Shown: piece by piece, positions 8,846 to 18,054 of the stretch
How positions within the stretch are numbered: the stretch's first letter is position 1
Layout of the letters: each line of letters opens with the position of its first letter
Source of the DNA: an uncultured Bacilli bacterium
Lineage (GTDB): Bacteria; Bacillota_I; Bacilli_A; RF39; UBA660
Assembly (NCBI GenBank): GCA_934102255.1
Contig: CAKOSN010000002.1
Coordinates: 41,474 to 105,473 of the forward strand
Length of the DNA: 64,000 nucleotides
Direction of reading: 5' to 3'
The notes under the pieces: generated by a model
What the model saw: only the letters and a program-made list of their open reading frames with translations
The model's database searches: none
What the model was told of the DNA's origin: nothing
Translations under genes and position numbers: made by a program

Positions 8846-10915
8846 TTATCTAGTTAGCTTTCTTTTTAACTCAGATTCTTGATAACAGATAAGAAACTCA
8901 TTATTGAAAGTAGCATTTGTTATATCAACGCCAGTAAAGTCATATGAGGTAAATGTTACATCACTGTAATTACCATTAGACATATCTTTATTATAGACAG
9001 TCTGCGGATTTATAAAAGCATTGGTGCCAGTAAAATCTAAGTTACTTACGTCAAAACCAGTAAAATCAAAGGTTAATAAATCAAACAACGCTAAGTAATT
9101 AACATATTCTTTAGATATATATTTTACACCATTTTCTTCATAATGAAAGTTAGCTGGAGTTTCTAGGGTATGACTAGGTATGGCATTCATTTTAAATGTT
9201 AGTTCTCGTTTTTGATTTTCTAATTCATCAATTTGCTTTTGGCATTCGGCTATTTTCTGCATATATTGCTGATATTCATTAATTTTTTTATTGATGTTTT
9301 CAGTAGTGGTAGTCTTATTTCTAGTAATAAGTTTTTGATATTTGCCGAGATATTCTTCTTTACTAAGTAAGGTACAGCCCTTTTTTAAGATTCTGTTTTC
9401 TAAGTTAAAATCATCTAGACATATTATTTGGTCCGCAACGTAATAAGTTTTATTATCCCAAGTAAAATAGTCATCATAAAATTCGATTATGGCAGTTCTA
9501 CTAGCAAACCAGTGATAACTATTATCTCTTTTATCAAATAAGTAATAACCTTCTTGCCAGTAGAAATTTTTAGGAATAGAGAAAAACACGAAATTTTCAT
9601 ATTGTCTTAAGGGTTCGTAATCAGTTTTTACTAGCTTTTTAGTCTTATAATCTACGTAGTAGTAGGCTGGCTTTCTAAAAGGATTGTTCTTAGATGGTAA
9701 AACTTTTAAATATTTAGAATAGTCATAACTCCATAAGCTTTCTGTAAACGCATTTTCACTAACTAAACCATAATAATTTTGGCTTTCACTATGAAGACTT
9801 ATGTAAGAATCGTTATTTTTCAAGTTAGTATAGGGACTAACATATTCGCAAACCTCACCGTTAGTATTTATTTCTTTACCGTCACCAACAGCCCAACCAT
9901 AACTAAATGGTGTAGCTTTGGCAAACTGGGGTTTAATTACTTCATTGCCAAATTCATCTAAGTAGCCATATAGACCATGTTCATCTTTAACTAGAAGACG
10001 ACCACAGCGATAATTTTTAATAATTTTATATTTTTTATTATTAATATAGCCGATTTTATCATATTTTTTAAGTTTTAAAGTCAGGCGACCACTAGCTATA
10101 AGATTGGCTAATGTATAATCAATAGGGATTACATCTTCTTTATCGACACATTTGTATTCAACAATTTTAACGCCATTTGTATCATAATAAGTAAGATTAT
10201 CAGTATAAATTAAGCATCTTTCCTTATTAAATTGAGCATTAAATCCTAGCGGGTCATAACAAACAATACGATTTTCTAAGGGGCTTGTTCCCATACGTAT
10301 TACTACTATGGCTGATTCTTGAAACTTAGTTATGGCTGTAATTACTAAAAAGTTAGCATTATAATAAAGGCTTTTTAACTTATTATTACTTTTTAATTCA
10401 TGTTTAAAACTCTTAGGGATATTAAATTTTTGTAAAATCATATCGACTGCGTCTTTATCTTTAATACTAACTTCGTTGATTTTATTTTTTATTTCATAGG
10501 ATTTAATTTTTATGCCCCCAACTTTATCTTTTAAAACAACCTTGTCATCTTCTATCGTTAGATAAGGAAAATAAATATCTATTTTTTCAGGGTCATTTGT
10601 AAATACTGATATAACTTTACCATGAATATCATATACTTTAAAAGTTCGGGGATTATCGCTAGATTTTGTCAGTAAGTAATCATCAACACAAGATAAAAAG
10701 ATTTCATTAGAAATAGTATTATTTATGGGTTTACCAAACATATCATAAATGTCATACATACATCTTATAATATAATTTAAAAAATAATGAGAAACACTAT
10801 CTAAGGTAAGGTGGTCGGGCATTATTTCTTGAGTTTTAACATTGTAAAAATAAGTTTCATCACCACGATAAAACACGCTTTCTAAATATTTTTTATATAA
10901 TTCATCATCTTCCAT
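8846..10915 (-). CDS. WG-repeat / pentapeptide-like protein, paralogue B
   Basis: 689 residues, the closest relative of paralogue C. The first 15 residues (MEDDELYKKYLESVF) are identical to C. A clear WG repeat lies near residue 320: YGYLDEFGNEVIKPQF. A coiled coil at about residues 555-600 (NINKKINEYQQYMQKIAECQ and on) precedes the shared tail with INPQTVYNKDMSNGNYSDVT and YDFTGVDITNATF. AGGAG lies 6 bases before the ATG. Upstream there is a TATAAT box in a stretch of about 45 bases nearly identical to that before C, so each copy seems to carry its own promoter. No membrane segments, catalytic motifs or signal peptide are seen. The function is unknown; a scaffold or ligand-binding role is inference from the repeat types. 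Confidence 0.82.
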   Translation of the reverse strand: MEDDELYKKYLESVFYRGDETYFYNVKTQEIMPDHLTLDSVSHYFLNYIIRCMYDIYDMFGKPINNTISNEIFLSCVDDYLLTKSSDNPRTFKVYDIHGKVISVFTNDPEKIDIYFPYLTIEDDKVVLKDKVGGIKIKSYEIKNKINEVSIKDKDAVDMILQKFNIPKSFKHELKSNNKLKSLYYNANFLVITAITKFQESAIVVIRMGTSPLENRIVCYDPLGFNAQFNKERCLIYTDNLTYYDTNGVKIVEYKCVDKEDVIPIDYTLANLIASGRLTLKLKKYDKIGYINNKKYKIIKNYRCGRLLVKDEHGLYGYLDEFGNEVIKPQFAKATPFSYGWAVGDGKEINTNGEVCEYVSPYTNLKNNDSYISLHSESQNYYGLVSENAFTESLWSYDYSKYLKVLPSKNNPFRKPAYYYVDYKTKKLVKTDYEPLRQYENFVFFSIPKNFYWQEGYYLFDKRDNSYHWFASRTAIIEFYDDYFTWDNKTYYVADQIICLDDFNLENRILKKGCTLLSKEEYLGKYQKLITRNKTTTTENINKKINEYQQYMQKIAECQKQIDELENQKRELTFKMNAIPSHTLETPANFHYEENGVKYISKEYVNYLALFDLLTFDFTGFDVSNLDFTGTNAFINPQTVYNKDMSNGNYSDVTFTSYDFTGVDITNATFNNEFLICYQESELKRKLTR

Positions 10916-10937
10916 ATAAAACTCCTAATGAATGTCT

Positions 10938-10943
10938 ATTATA
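10938..10943 (-). promoter_or_regulatory. -10 element of WG paralogue B
   Basis: TATAAT on the minus strand, preceded by TG, in a leader also found before paralogue C. No convincing -35 is visible. Confidence 0.45.
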
Positions 10944-11028
10944 CACCAAATATTTCTAAAATTAATCCTTTACTTAAAATAAGTTTCAAAAAAATGATAG
11001 AAAAACTTAAAAAAAGTGCTTTTCTTTC

Positions 11029-13134
11029 TTACTTTGTTAGCTTTCTTCCAAGGATTTTCTTTTGATAGCCAACAATAAAATCATTATTAAAAACGGCACC
11101 ACTTATATCGACATTAGAAAAATCATAAGTCAAAAAAGTAACATCACTGTAATTTCCATTACTCATATCTTTGTCATAAACAGTTTGCGGGTTAATGGCA
11201 GCGTTAGTACCAGAAAAATCAAGATTACTAACATCATATCCCGTAAAGTCATAAAATATTAAATCATATTTTTCTAGAGAATAGATATATTTACTATTAA
11301 CTCTTTTAATGCCATTTTTTTCCACTTCAAAGTCATCAGGAACACTAATTCTAATTTTTTCCTCACGACTCATATTAGCAAGTATGCTTTCCCTTTCTTC
11401 TCGTAAAGCTGCCATTTCTTGTTCTATTTCTTGAAGTCTAGCCTTCCTTTTTTGATCTTCTTGCATTGCTAATTGCTTTTTTAATTCATCTTTTTTTGCC
11501 TGTGCTTCTTTTTTGTCTTCTGTGTGCCTTTTAGAAGATAAATATTCATCTTTTGTCAGTAACGTACTATCATCTTTCTTTACTCGACAAGCTAGTGAGA
11601 AATCTCCTAAATCAACTATCCTATCTGTAACATAGTAAGTATGACCATTTAAAAGGAAATAATCATCATAAAATTTTAAGAAATCTGCATTATTTGTAAG
11701 CCAAGTATAACTCTTATCTTTCTTATCAAATAAATAATAACCTTCTTGCCAGTAAAAATTTTTATGGATATGAAAAATCATAAAATTGAGATATTGTCTT
11801 ACGGGTTGATAGGTAGTCTTTATCATTTCTTTAGTTTTATAATCAGCATAATAATACTTTTTCTTTCTTTTTCTAATTTCTTTTTTAGGACTTACGGTTT
11901 CAAAATAGCATGAGAAGTCTTTATTAGAAAAACCCAAGATATATCTATTTGTACTATATTCACCTCTATAAAAGGCAAGAGCGCCATTATTATTCTTAAT
12001 TGTCTCATATAGTTCATGCTCAATATAATTGCCATTAACATCAATCGTTCCACCATAAACACTGGCAGTTCCACCGTAAAATTCACCAGCTGATGTAAAT
12101 TGGGGTTTAATTACTTCATTACCATCATAATCTAAATAACCATAAAGTCCTTTTTCATCCCTAACAAGTGCTCTTCCACAAGTGAATCTTCCATATAGTT
12201 CATATCTTTTACCATTTATAAAGCCTAATAATTTATTTTCTTCTAACTTCAATTTTAATTTACCACTAACAAATAAATTATAAATATTTTCATCTACGCA
12301 TTTTGCTTCTTTAATCTTTATCGAAATAAATTCACTTATTTTCTTACCATTATTATCATAATAAGTTAATTTATCATTATCACTTAATTTATCTCTAACT
12401 AAACATTTTTCTTTATTAAATTGTACTTGAAGTCCTTTTGGGTTATAACCTAGTATTTTAATAGTATTTTGCTTTTCCATACGACAGGCAGCAAGAATTG
12501 GTAACTCATATCCATCAAGAAATCTAGCTCTTATTTCTAAAAAAGAATTATTATATCTTATCTCATGTAATATATTTTTACTTTTCAATTTTTCAATTAA
12601 ATGCTCTGATATATTTAATTCTTTTAAAATCTCACTTACTCTTTTACTACTATTGTTTTCTAATTTAATAACTTTTTTATTATCTTTAATCGGTATCTCA
12701 TGGACAATATTATTGCCATCATCTTTTAAAATAAGCTTTTCACCATCTTTTTCTAGTTGCATTGGTGGCCAGTTATAACTTTTTGGTTCTGAGGTACAAC
12801 TGAATACTAATTCATCATTATAATCATATAAATAATAATTATTATCTCCTAATGCCCGACGCAACACATAATAGCCATTCAAAGCACAAACTATTTCAAA
12901 GTTTGTTGGATATTTCAAATAAGTAGGATTGCCTTCAATATCATACACATATGATTTATAGCCACTTAGCCGATTCATTCTAACAAAAACATGGTATAAA
13001 TCATAATAAGTAAAATAATTTAGTACTTCGTTATCGGGCAAGATTAGATTTAATTCTGGAACATAATAAAAACTTTCTTTATGTGGGACAAACACACTTT
13101 CTAAATATTTTTTGTATAATTCATCATCTTCCAT
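11029..13134 (-). CDS. WG-repeat / pentapeptide-like protein, paralogue C
   Basis: 701 residues. Same plan as A and B: the shared N-terminal segment, a beta-rich middle with a WG repeat YGYLDYDGNEVIKPQF near residue 340, a highly charged coiled coil at about 545-600, and the tail with INPQTVYDKDMSNGNYSDVT. The coiled coil is longer and more Lys/Glu-rich than in B. The start is fixed by AGGAG six bases upstream and by identity of the first 15 residues with B. It is the promoter-proximal copy of the array, next to rseP but with its own -10 box, so no functional link to the protease is implied. Product and ligand are unknown. Confidence 0.82.
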   Translation of the reverse strand: MEDDELYKKYLESVFVPHKESFYYVPELNLILPDNEVLNYFTYYDLYHVFVRMNRLSGYKSYVYDIEGNPTYLKYPTNFEIVCALNGYYVLRRALGDNNYYLYDYNDELVFSCTSEPKSYNWPPMQLEKDGEKLILKDDGNNIVHEIPIKDNKKVIKLENNSSKRVSEILKELNISEHLIEKLKSKNILHEIRYNNSFLEIRARFLDGYELPILAACRMEKQNTIKILGYNPKGLQVQFNKEKCLVRDKLSDNDKLTYYDNNGKKISEFISIKIKEAKCVDENIYNLFVSGKLKLKLEENKLLGFINGKRYELYGRFTCGRALVRDEKGLYGYLDYDGNEVIKPQFTSAGEFYGGTASVYGGTIDVNGNYIEHELYETIKNNNGALAFYRGEYSTNRYILGFSNKDFSCYFETVSPKKEIRKRKKKYYYADYKTKEMIKTTYQPVRQYLNFMIFHIHKNFYWQEGYYLFDKKDKSYTWLTNNADFLKFYDDYFLLNGHTYYVTDRIVDLGDFSLACRVKKDDSTLLTKDEYLSSKRHTEDKKEAQAKKDELKKQLAMQEDQKRKARLQEIEQEMAALREERESILANMSREEKIRISVPDDFEVEKNGIKRVNSKYIYSLEKYDLIFYDFTGYDVSNLDFSGTNAAINPQTVYDKDMSNGNYSDVTFLTYDFSNVDISGAVFNNDFIVGYQKKILGRKLTK

Positions 13135-13156
13135 ATAAAACTCCTAATGAGTATCT

Positions 13157-13162
13157 ATTATA
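13157..13162 (-). promoter_or_regulatory. -10 element of WG paralogue C
   Basis: TATAAT on the minus strand, about 30 bases before the ATG at 13134, in the same conserved leader (box, spacer, TTAGGAG) as paralogue B. Confidence 0.45.
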
Positions 13163-13203
13163 CATTAAATATAGAAAAATTAATAAAAATTTTAGCAAAA
13201 GAA

Positions 13204-13240
13204 AAAGATATAGCTAGAATATCAAAGCAACTATATCTTT
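13204..13240 (-). terminator. Terminator of rseP
   Basis: AAAGATATAG/CTATATCTTT stem enclosing the rseP stop codon, then a T-rich run on the minus strand. It ends the uppS-cdsA-rseP transcript. Confidence 0.65.
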
Positions 13241-14269
13241 TATAGTAATTATTATCATTAATAACATTAGAAGGATGAAACCAATCGTATGGAACCAGCC
13301 CTCAATATTAGCATCTACTCTCTTACCTCTAATCTTTTCGATGATTACGAATAAGATATGACCACCGTCAAAGGCTGGGAATGGTAAGAAGTTCATAAAT
13401 CCTAAGTTAATAGAAATGTAGGCTGTTAAGTATAAAATTTGCGCTAAACCTAAGGCTAGAGATTGATTAACAATATTATACATACCAACTGGTCCGGATA
13501 AAGAGTTCATTGATAAACGGCCGGTAACCAAACCATAAATAATGGTAAACATTGATTGATAAATACTTTCAAATTTACTAGCAGCATAGGAGATTGCTTT
13601 ACCAACGCCATGATAAGTTTCTTGGTAAATGGTAACACCAAATACACGAGTTTTATTACCTTTTTCATCAGTTGTTTCTTTTGGCGTAACTTTTAATGTT
13701 TCAGTTGTATTATCTTCATGTCTTACTTCAATACTATAATATTCTTTTTTATTATCTAAAGTTAATAAGACTTGTGCACGGTCCCAAGTTTTAGTCTTTT
13801 TACCGTCAATACTTAAAATAGTATCGCCATTACGGCCACCAGCTTCGCTGAATGCTGAGCCTTCTTGAACAGTGTTAATTTTTGGAGTTGTACTAGTTGA
13901 ACCATAAATGGCACCGATTAAGAATAATAAAACGAAAGCGGTAATAAAATTCATAATGACACCAGCACTTAAAATTAAAATACGTTGCCACCAAGGTTTG
14001 TTACACATTAACTTTTCTTTTGGAATCTTATCATCATCTTCCATAACCTCACCGGCTAGTTGAACATAGCCACCGATTGGTAAGGCTCTAATTGAATACT
14101 GAATGCCACTTTTTTTAGAAATATGTTTTAAAAGAAGTGGTCCCATTCCAACGGAAAACTCATAAACATGAACACCACATAATCTAGCAACAATAAAATG
14201 CCCAAATTCGTGGAGTAAAACCAAAACACCCAACATTAAAATTAATACAATAATACTAATCAACCACAT
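13214..14269 (-). CDS. rseP: RIP metalloprotease RseP/RasP (site-2 protease)
   Basis: Intramembrane zinc protease that cuts anti-sigma factors and remnant signal peptides inside the membrane. At 351 residues it is the short Gram-positive form with one PDZ domain. The first helix carries His20-Glu21-x-x-His24 (HEFGH). A second helix lies at about 98-117, the PDZ domain at about 125-205 (SAFSEAGGRNGDTILSIDG), and the third zinc ligand sits in NFLPFPAFDGG near residue 301 (Asp). A final helix follows at about 325-345. It is downstream of uppS and cdsA. Many Bacillota have dxr between cdsA and rseP; here cdsA is followed directly, after 19 bases, by rseP. Confidence 0.95.
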   Translation of the reverse strand: MWLISIIVLILMLGVLVLLHEFGHFIVARLCGVHVYEFSVGMGPLLLKHISKKSGIQYSIRALPIGGYVQLAGEVMEDDDKIPKEKLMCNKPWWQRILILSAGVIMNFITAFVLLFLIGAIYGSTSTTPKINTVQEGSAFSEAGGRNGDTILSIDGKKTKTWDRAQVLLTLDNKKEYYSIEVRHEDNTTETLKVTPKETTDEKGNKTRVFGVTIYQETYHGVGKAISYAASKFESIYQSMFTIIYGLVTGRLSMNSLSGPVGMYNIVNQSLALGLAQILYLTAYISINLGFMNFLPFPAFDGGHILFVIIEKIRGKRVDANIEGWFHTIGFILLMLLMIIITIKDIVALIF

Positions 14270-14288
14270 ATTATACTCTCTTTTCTAT

Positions 14289-15074
14289 TTATAATATTGT
14301 ACATAACAATGTATATAATAAAACACCAAAAACTAAACTATCAATTCTATCTAGTATACCCCCATGGCCTTTAATAAGATTAGAATAATCTTTTATTTTA
14401 TTTTCTCTTTTTATCTTGCTAAAGAATAAATCGCCTATTTGACCAAAGACACTTATAAGTATGCTCATAATAATAATTCTTAATACACTAGTATTACCTA
14501 TTAAGCTTAAGTAATAAAATGTTCCAATTATACTAGCACATATAACGCCACCTAATGAACCTTCGATAGTTTTATTAGGACTAATACTAGATAATTTATG
14601 AGTACCAATGTAACTACCAATAAATAAGGCAAAGACATCAGTTGAACAAATCACAATAATTACATATAGTAATATCCATTTATTAATACTATCTAACATA
14701 ACCATAGAATTTAGAGCCATACCTAGTAAAAATAATAAAGTAAACATAAAAAGTGATGTTTCTGTATCATATTTTTTAGAAAATATTGTAGGAATTACCA
14801 TAGCAAATAAAAGAAAGGCAATCGTTTGATAAGATACTCCTAAGTATAAGGCATAACCGTCGTTTACTATATAGATTAAAGCCATAAAACTGATAAGTCC
14901 TAAAATAATAATTGGTAAATTTAATTTATCCTTCACTTTAGGTAAAGTAATTATTTCTTTATAAGCTAGAATAGCAACTGCCCCAATTAAAATTTTAAAA
15001 GCAACTGGTCCTAAGAAGAAACCTAAGGCAAAAATAAGAGCTATAATTGTGCCACTAATGATGCGGTCCTTCAC
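14289..15074 (-). CDS. cdsA: Phosphatidate cytidylyltransferase
   Basis: Makes CDP-diacylglycerol from phosphatidic acid and CTP, the branch point of phospholipid synthesis. 261 residues and about seven or eight membrane helices. The family signature is at the C-terminal end: SPNKTIEGSLGG near residue 165, then GQIGDLFFSKIKRENKIKD and IKGHGGILDRIDS, which carry the metal- and substrate-binding acidic residues. Translation starts at a GTG that overlaps the uppS stop codon by one base (TAGTG), with GGAGGTGG just upstream inside uppS, so the two are coupled. Gene order uppS-cdsA-rseP is the classical Bacillota arrangement. Confidence 0.95.
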   Translation of the reverse strand: MKDRIISGTIIALIFALGFFLGPVAFKILIGAVAILAYKEIITLPKVKDKLNLPIIILGLISFMALIYIVNDGYALYLGVSYQTIAFLLFAMVIPTIFSKKYDTETSLFMFTLLFLLGMALNSMVMLDSINKWILLYVIIVICSTDVFALFIGSYIGTHKLSSISPNKTIEGSLGGVICASIIGTFYYLSLIGNTSVLRIIIMSILISVFGQIGDLFFSKIKRENKIKDYSNLIKGHGGILDRIDSLVFGVLLYTLLCTIL

Positions 15075-15781
15075 TACTTACCACCTCCAAAACGTCTTTC
15101 TCTACCATTATATGCATCAATGGCCTTATCAAATTCTTTTTTATCAAAATCGGGCCAATAGCAATCAGGGAAATACATTTCAGCATAAGCAATTTGCCAT
15201 AAGAGAAAATTACTAACGCGAACATCGCCACCAGTTCTAATCATTAAATCAACAGGTGGTAAATCTTGATATAAATACTTTTCGAAAATTTGTGTTGTTA
15301 AATCTTTGCTGGTTAATTTGCCACTTTCAATATCGGCAACAATTTTTTTAGTAGCATCAACAATTTCAGTTTGACCACCATAGTTTAGACAAATATTTAA
15401 AACGCCACCGGTACATTTGCTTGTTTCATCTCTTAAATAGTCCATGGCATTTAATACTTCTTCTTTTAAAGGACTTCTTCTGCCACTAAAAATCACCTTA
15501 ATATTATTTTCTTTTAATTCTTTACAAGAATCTTTAAACTCACTAATAAAAAGATTCATTAGATAATCAACTTCACTAGCTTCTCGTTTAAAGTTTTCTG
15601 TTGAAAAACAATAGACTGATAAGTACTTTACTCCTTTTTTTAAAATATAATCAGCCATTTTTTTTATATTACTAAAACCACGCCTATGACCTTCTAATTT
15701 AGGTAGGAGATGTTTTTTGGCCCATCTTCTATTACCGTCTAAGATTATCGCCACATGCGTAGGTATTTTTACTTCTTCCAT
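15074..15781 (-). CDS. uppS: Undecaprenyl diphosphate synthase
   Basis: Cis-prenyltransferase that builds the C55 lipid carrier for peptidoglycan and other wall polymers. 235 residues. Asp15 in ILDGNRRWA binds magnesium. The RTGGDVRVSNFLLWQIAYAE block at 182-201 corresponds to the usual RTSGEQRLSNFLLWQ motif that binds the homoallylic diphosphate. Here GD replaces SE, which is a small change. TTAGGAGG sits 6 bases before the ATG. It is the first gene of the transcript with cdsA and rseP; the gap of 66 bases to dnaI upstream contains no clear terminator. Confidence 0.95.
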   Translation of the reverse strand: MEEVKIPTHVAIILDGNRRWAKKHLLPKLEGHRRGFSNIKKMADYILKKGVKYLSVYCFSTENFKREASEVDYLMNLFISEFKDSCKELKENNIKVIFSGRRSPLKEEVLNAMDYLRDETSKCTGGVLNICLNYGGQTEIVDATKKIVADIESGKLTSKDLTTQIFEKYLYQDLPPVDLMIRTGGDVRVSNFLLWQIAYAEMYFPDCYWPDFDKKEFDKAIDAYNGRERRFGGGK

Positions 15782-15847
15782 TTTTCCTCCTAATATTAAT
15801 TATATACTGCTTAAAAGAGATAGTCAAAACATATATGCCATATTTTT

Positions 15848-16723
15848 TTATTTTCGCATATTTGCACCCAGCATTTCCATATCAATAGTTAACTGTTTTA
15901 TACGTTCTATTATACGGTTAGCTTTTACTTTGTCTACTCCTTTATTAGATAAGTGTTCTTCTAATTCTTTAATTGTAAAGTTTGATGTAAAGAAGGTTGT
16001 TTTATGCTCATTCATACGTGATTGTAAGATTGTCCCAAGGATTTCATCACGTCCCCAATCGGTTACTTTTTCAGCACCAATATCATCGATTAATAGAATA
16101 TCAACGTTACATAGTTCATCCATGATAACGTTCATTGCCTCAAAGTCGCCTTTAATAGTTCTAAGTAAATCAGGTAAATAAATAATCTTTGTCTTAAAGC
16201 CACGCTTTTTCATTTCATTAAAACAAGCACTTAAAATATAAGTTTTACCACAACCAAAATTACCATGTAAATATAAGCCCTTAATATTCTTACCAAAGTC
16301 ATATTCTTTAATGAAATTAGTTACCCATTTAATTAATTTATAACGATTTTTATCACTGGTATCAATAGTTTTTAGTGACGATGTTTCTAGTTCTTTTGAG
16401 GCAGTAGTACTTTCTTTAATTTTCTTAAATTCTTGAGATTTAAAGTAGCAAGCCTCAGTTGAAAACATTAAATGATTATTATATTTTTGGGGATAATTAG
16501 TATATCCTCTTATTTTATTTTTACATTCATATAAGCCATGACAGTTCTTACAGTTATTTTCTTCTTGTAAGTATTCTTCTAATTTAGAAGTATAATTCAT
16601 GGCTTCTTTTGCCGTTAAACCAAGGTTTGCTACTAACTTTTGAAATTCTGGGTTGCGGCAGGCTCTAATATAATTATCTTTAAGACTATTTTCAATTAAT
16701 TTAGTCTTTGTTAATAGTGCCAT
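15848..16723 (-). CDS. dnaI: Primosomal protein DnaI, helicase loader
   Basis: AAA+ ATPase that loads the replicative helicase DnaC/DnaB onto DNA during initiation and restart. The ATG at 16723 is chosen because AAAGGA lies 7 bases upstream; a TTG two codons earlier is less likely. The N-terminal domain carries the zinc set Cys58, Cys61, His62, Cys67 and probably Cys92, as in Bacillus DnaI. The Walker A GNFGCGKT lies near residue 155 and the Walker B LLIDDIGAE near 210. A segment TFFTSNF near residue 260 is sensor 1. Its start lies 23 bases inside the end of dnaB, the usual DnaB-DnaI coupling. Confidence 0.95.
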   Translation of the reverse strand: MALLTKTKLIENSLKDNYIRACRNPEFQKLVANLGLTAKEAMNYTSKLEEYLQEENNCKNCHGLYECKNKIRGYTNYPQKYNNHLMFSTEACYFKSQEFKKIKESTTASKELETSSLKTIDTSDKNRYKLIKWVTNFIKEYDFGKNIKGLYLHGNFGCGKTYILSACFNEMKKRGFKTKIIYLPDLLRTIKGDFEAMNVIMDELCNVDILLIDDIGAEKVTDWGRDEILGTILQSRMNEHKTTFFTSNFTIKELEEHLSNKGVDKVKANRIIERIKQLTIDMEMLGANMRK

Positions 16724-17987
16724 AGTCAATTCCTTTCATTAACTCTTCTAATTCTTTTTGCTCTTCTAAAGTTGCTTCATTTCTTTTAATTTCAGTCTTA
16801 AACCATACGGGTACATCTTCGGGAGTTTTAATTGTAGTTGGAGCTTTAGCTATTAATTTCTTTTGCTCTTTTTCCGCTAGGCTCATAGCCTCTCTAGCTG
16901 TTTTTACGCCACTTCTTACCCATTGACCGGCAATAGTTTCAACGAAATTTTTATTTAGTTTATTATCATTTTTCTTTAAGACATAATCGATTAAGACATT
17001 TACAACAGCTGGTTTTAAATTTAAATCACAACATAAAGTTTCTAATAATTTTAAATCTCTATTAGTTGGTGTTACCCCGTGATATTTATTTTTTAAAAAA
17101 TCATATGGTTTCGTATTTTCAAAGACATAAATAATTTTATCTCTTTTACTCATATTTTCTAAAGGACTAGTTTTCTCTTCTTTATAAACAAGAGTTGGTA
17201 GTTTACCATTATTATGATAAGTATAATAATTACGAGCTAGTTTTCTTAATTCTTCGGCGACAATATAACCACGTTCGTTAATAACATTTTTAATTATTTC
17301 ACTAAACTGCATCGTATCTAAATTATAGACAAAAGCTAGATTTTCAATTAATTCTTTAGTGCGTTTATTAAAGGCCTTCTCATTTAAAATATCTTTAGGA
17401 ATACTTGCCATTAACATATCAAAATCAATAACATTTTTAGCTAAAACGTTTTGCTTTACGCGTTCTGTTGCATCTACCTCAGGAAGAACTGTCGATGAGG
17501 AAAAAGTCATATTAAGACTACTAGTTATATCTTCGTATTCACTTAAAGAAATGCTTTTCTTTTCATAAGATTTTTTAATTGCATCGTATTCTTTTTTACC
17601 AATATTATTATATAAGACAACATTTAAGACAGGATGATTTAAAAATTCTCTTTGACTCATAGGACTATATAGCTCATATATATAAGAATAGATATCCCCT
17701 TTTTTGACATAAGTTTTTAAAAGTCCTAAAGACTCCAAGGCACATCTTGCCTCTTTAATACTTTTTAAGTCTAGTTTCATGATACTCATTAAATGATGAT
17801 GATTATATTCTTCACTTTTAAAACTATTATTTTTTAAATCACGCCACAATGTAAGGTAAAGACTAACGGCTAAAGGTCCCATAATTGGTTCATATAATAT
17901 AATTAAATTATCTCGGTCTTCTAAGTTTAAAATAGTCTTACTAACTACTGTATAAATATCGGCCGGTAAAAGACTTACTTTATCCAT
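16701..17987 (-). CDS. dnaB: Replication initiation/membrane attachment protein DnaB (DnaD-like)
   Basis: Bacillota DnaB, not the helicase. It helps DnaI load the helicase at oriC and at stalled forks. About 428 residues: a winged-helix N-terminal part (LLPADIYTVVSKTILNLEDR) and a DnaD-type C-terminal region near 290-390 containing LNLKPAVVNVLIDYVLKK and WVRSGVKTAREAM, the family's YxxxIxxxW-like helix. A GTG four codons earlier is possible, but the ATG at 17987 with GGGTGAT before it reads better. It overlaps dnaI. nrdR, which often precedes it, is not here; upstream is a terminator and a thioredoxin-fold gene. Confidence 0.92.
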   Translation of the reverse strand: MDKVSLLPADIYTVVSKTILNLEDRDNLIILYEPIMGPLAVSLYLTLWRDLKNNSFKSEEYNHHHLMSIMKLDLKSIKEARCALESLGLLKTYVKKGDIYSYIYELYSPMSQREFLNHPVLNVVLYNNIGKKEYDAIKKSYEKKSISLSEYEDITSSLNMTFSSSTVLPEVDATERVKQNVLAKNVIDFDMLMASIPKDILNEKAFNKRTKELIENLAFVYNLDTMQFSEIIKNVINERGYIVAEELRKLARNYYTYHNNGKLPTLVYKEEKTSPLENMSKRDKIIYVFENTKPYDFLKNKYHGVTPTNRDLKLLETLCCDLNLKPAVVNVLIDYVLKKNDNKLNKNFVETIAGQWVRSGVKTAREAMSLAEKEQKKLIAKAPTTIKTPEDVPVWFKTEIKRNEATLEEQKELEELMKGIDYGTINKD

Positions 17988-18031
17988 AAAATCACCCACT
18001 AGTTAGTATTATAATAAAGATTGAAAAAAAA

Positions 18032-18054
18032 AGAAATGTTTTTTTAACATTTCT
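18032..18054 (-). terminator. Terminator of the thioredoxin-fold gene
   Basis: AGAAATGT/ACATTTCT stem overlapping the stop codon, followed by nine Ts on the minus strand. Confidence 0.7.

Noticed and set aside
5438..13134. Polymorphic-toxin or contact-dependent inhibition locus
   Set aside because: No export signal, no variable C-terminal toxin domains and no small immunity genes; the C-terminal tails are the most conserved part.
15717..16181. Long open frame on the plus strand opposite uppS/dnaI
   Set aside because: It is antisense to two clear genes, has no ribosome site and no protein-like pattern.
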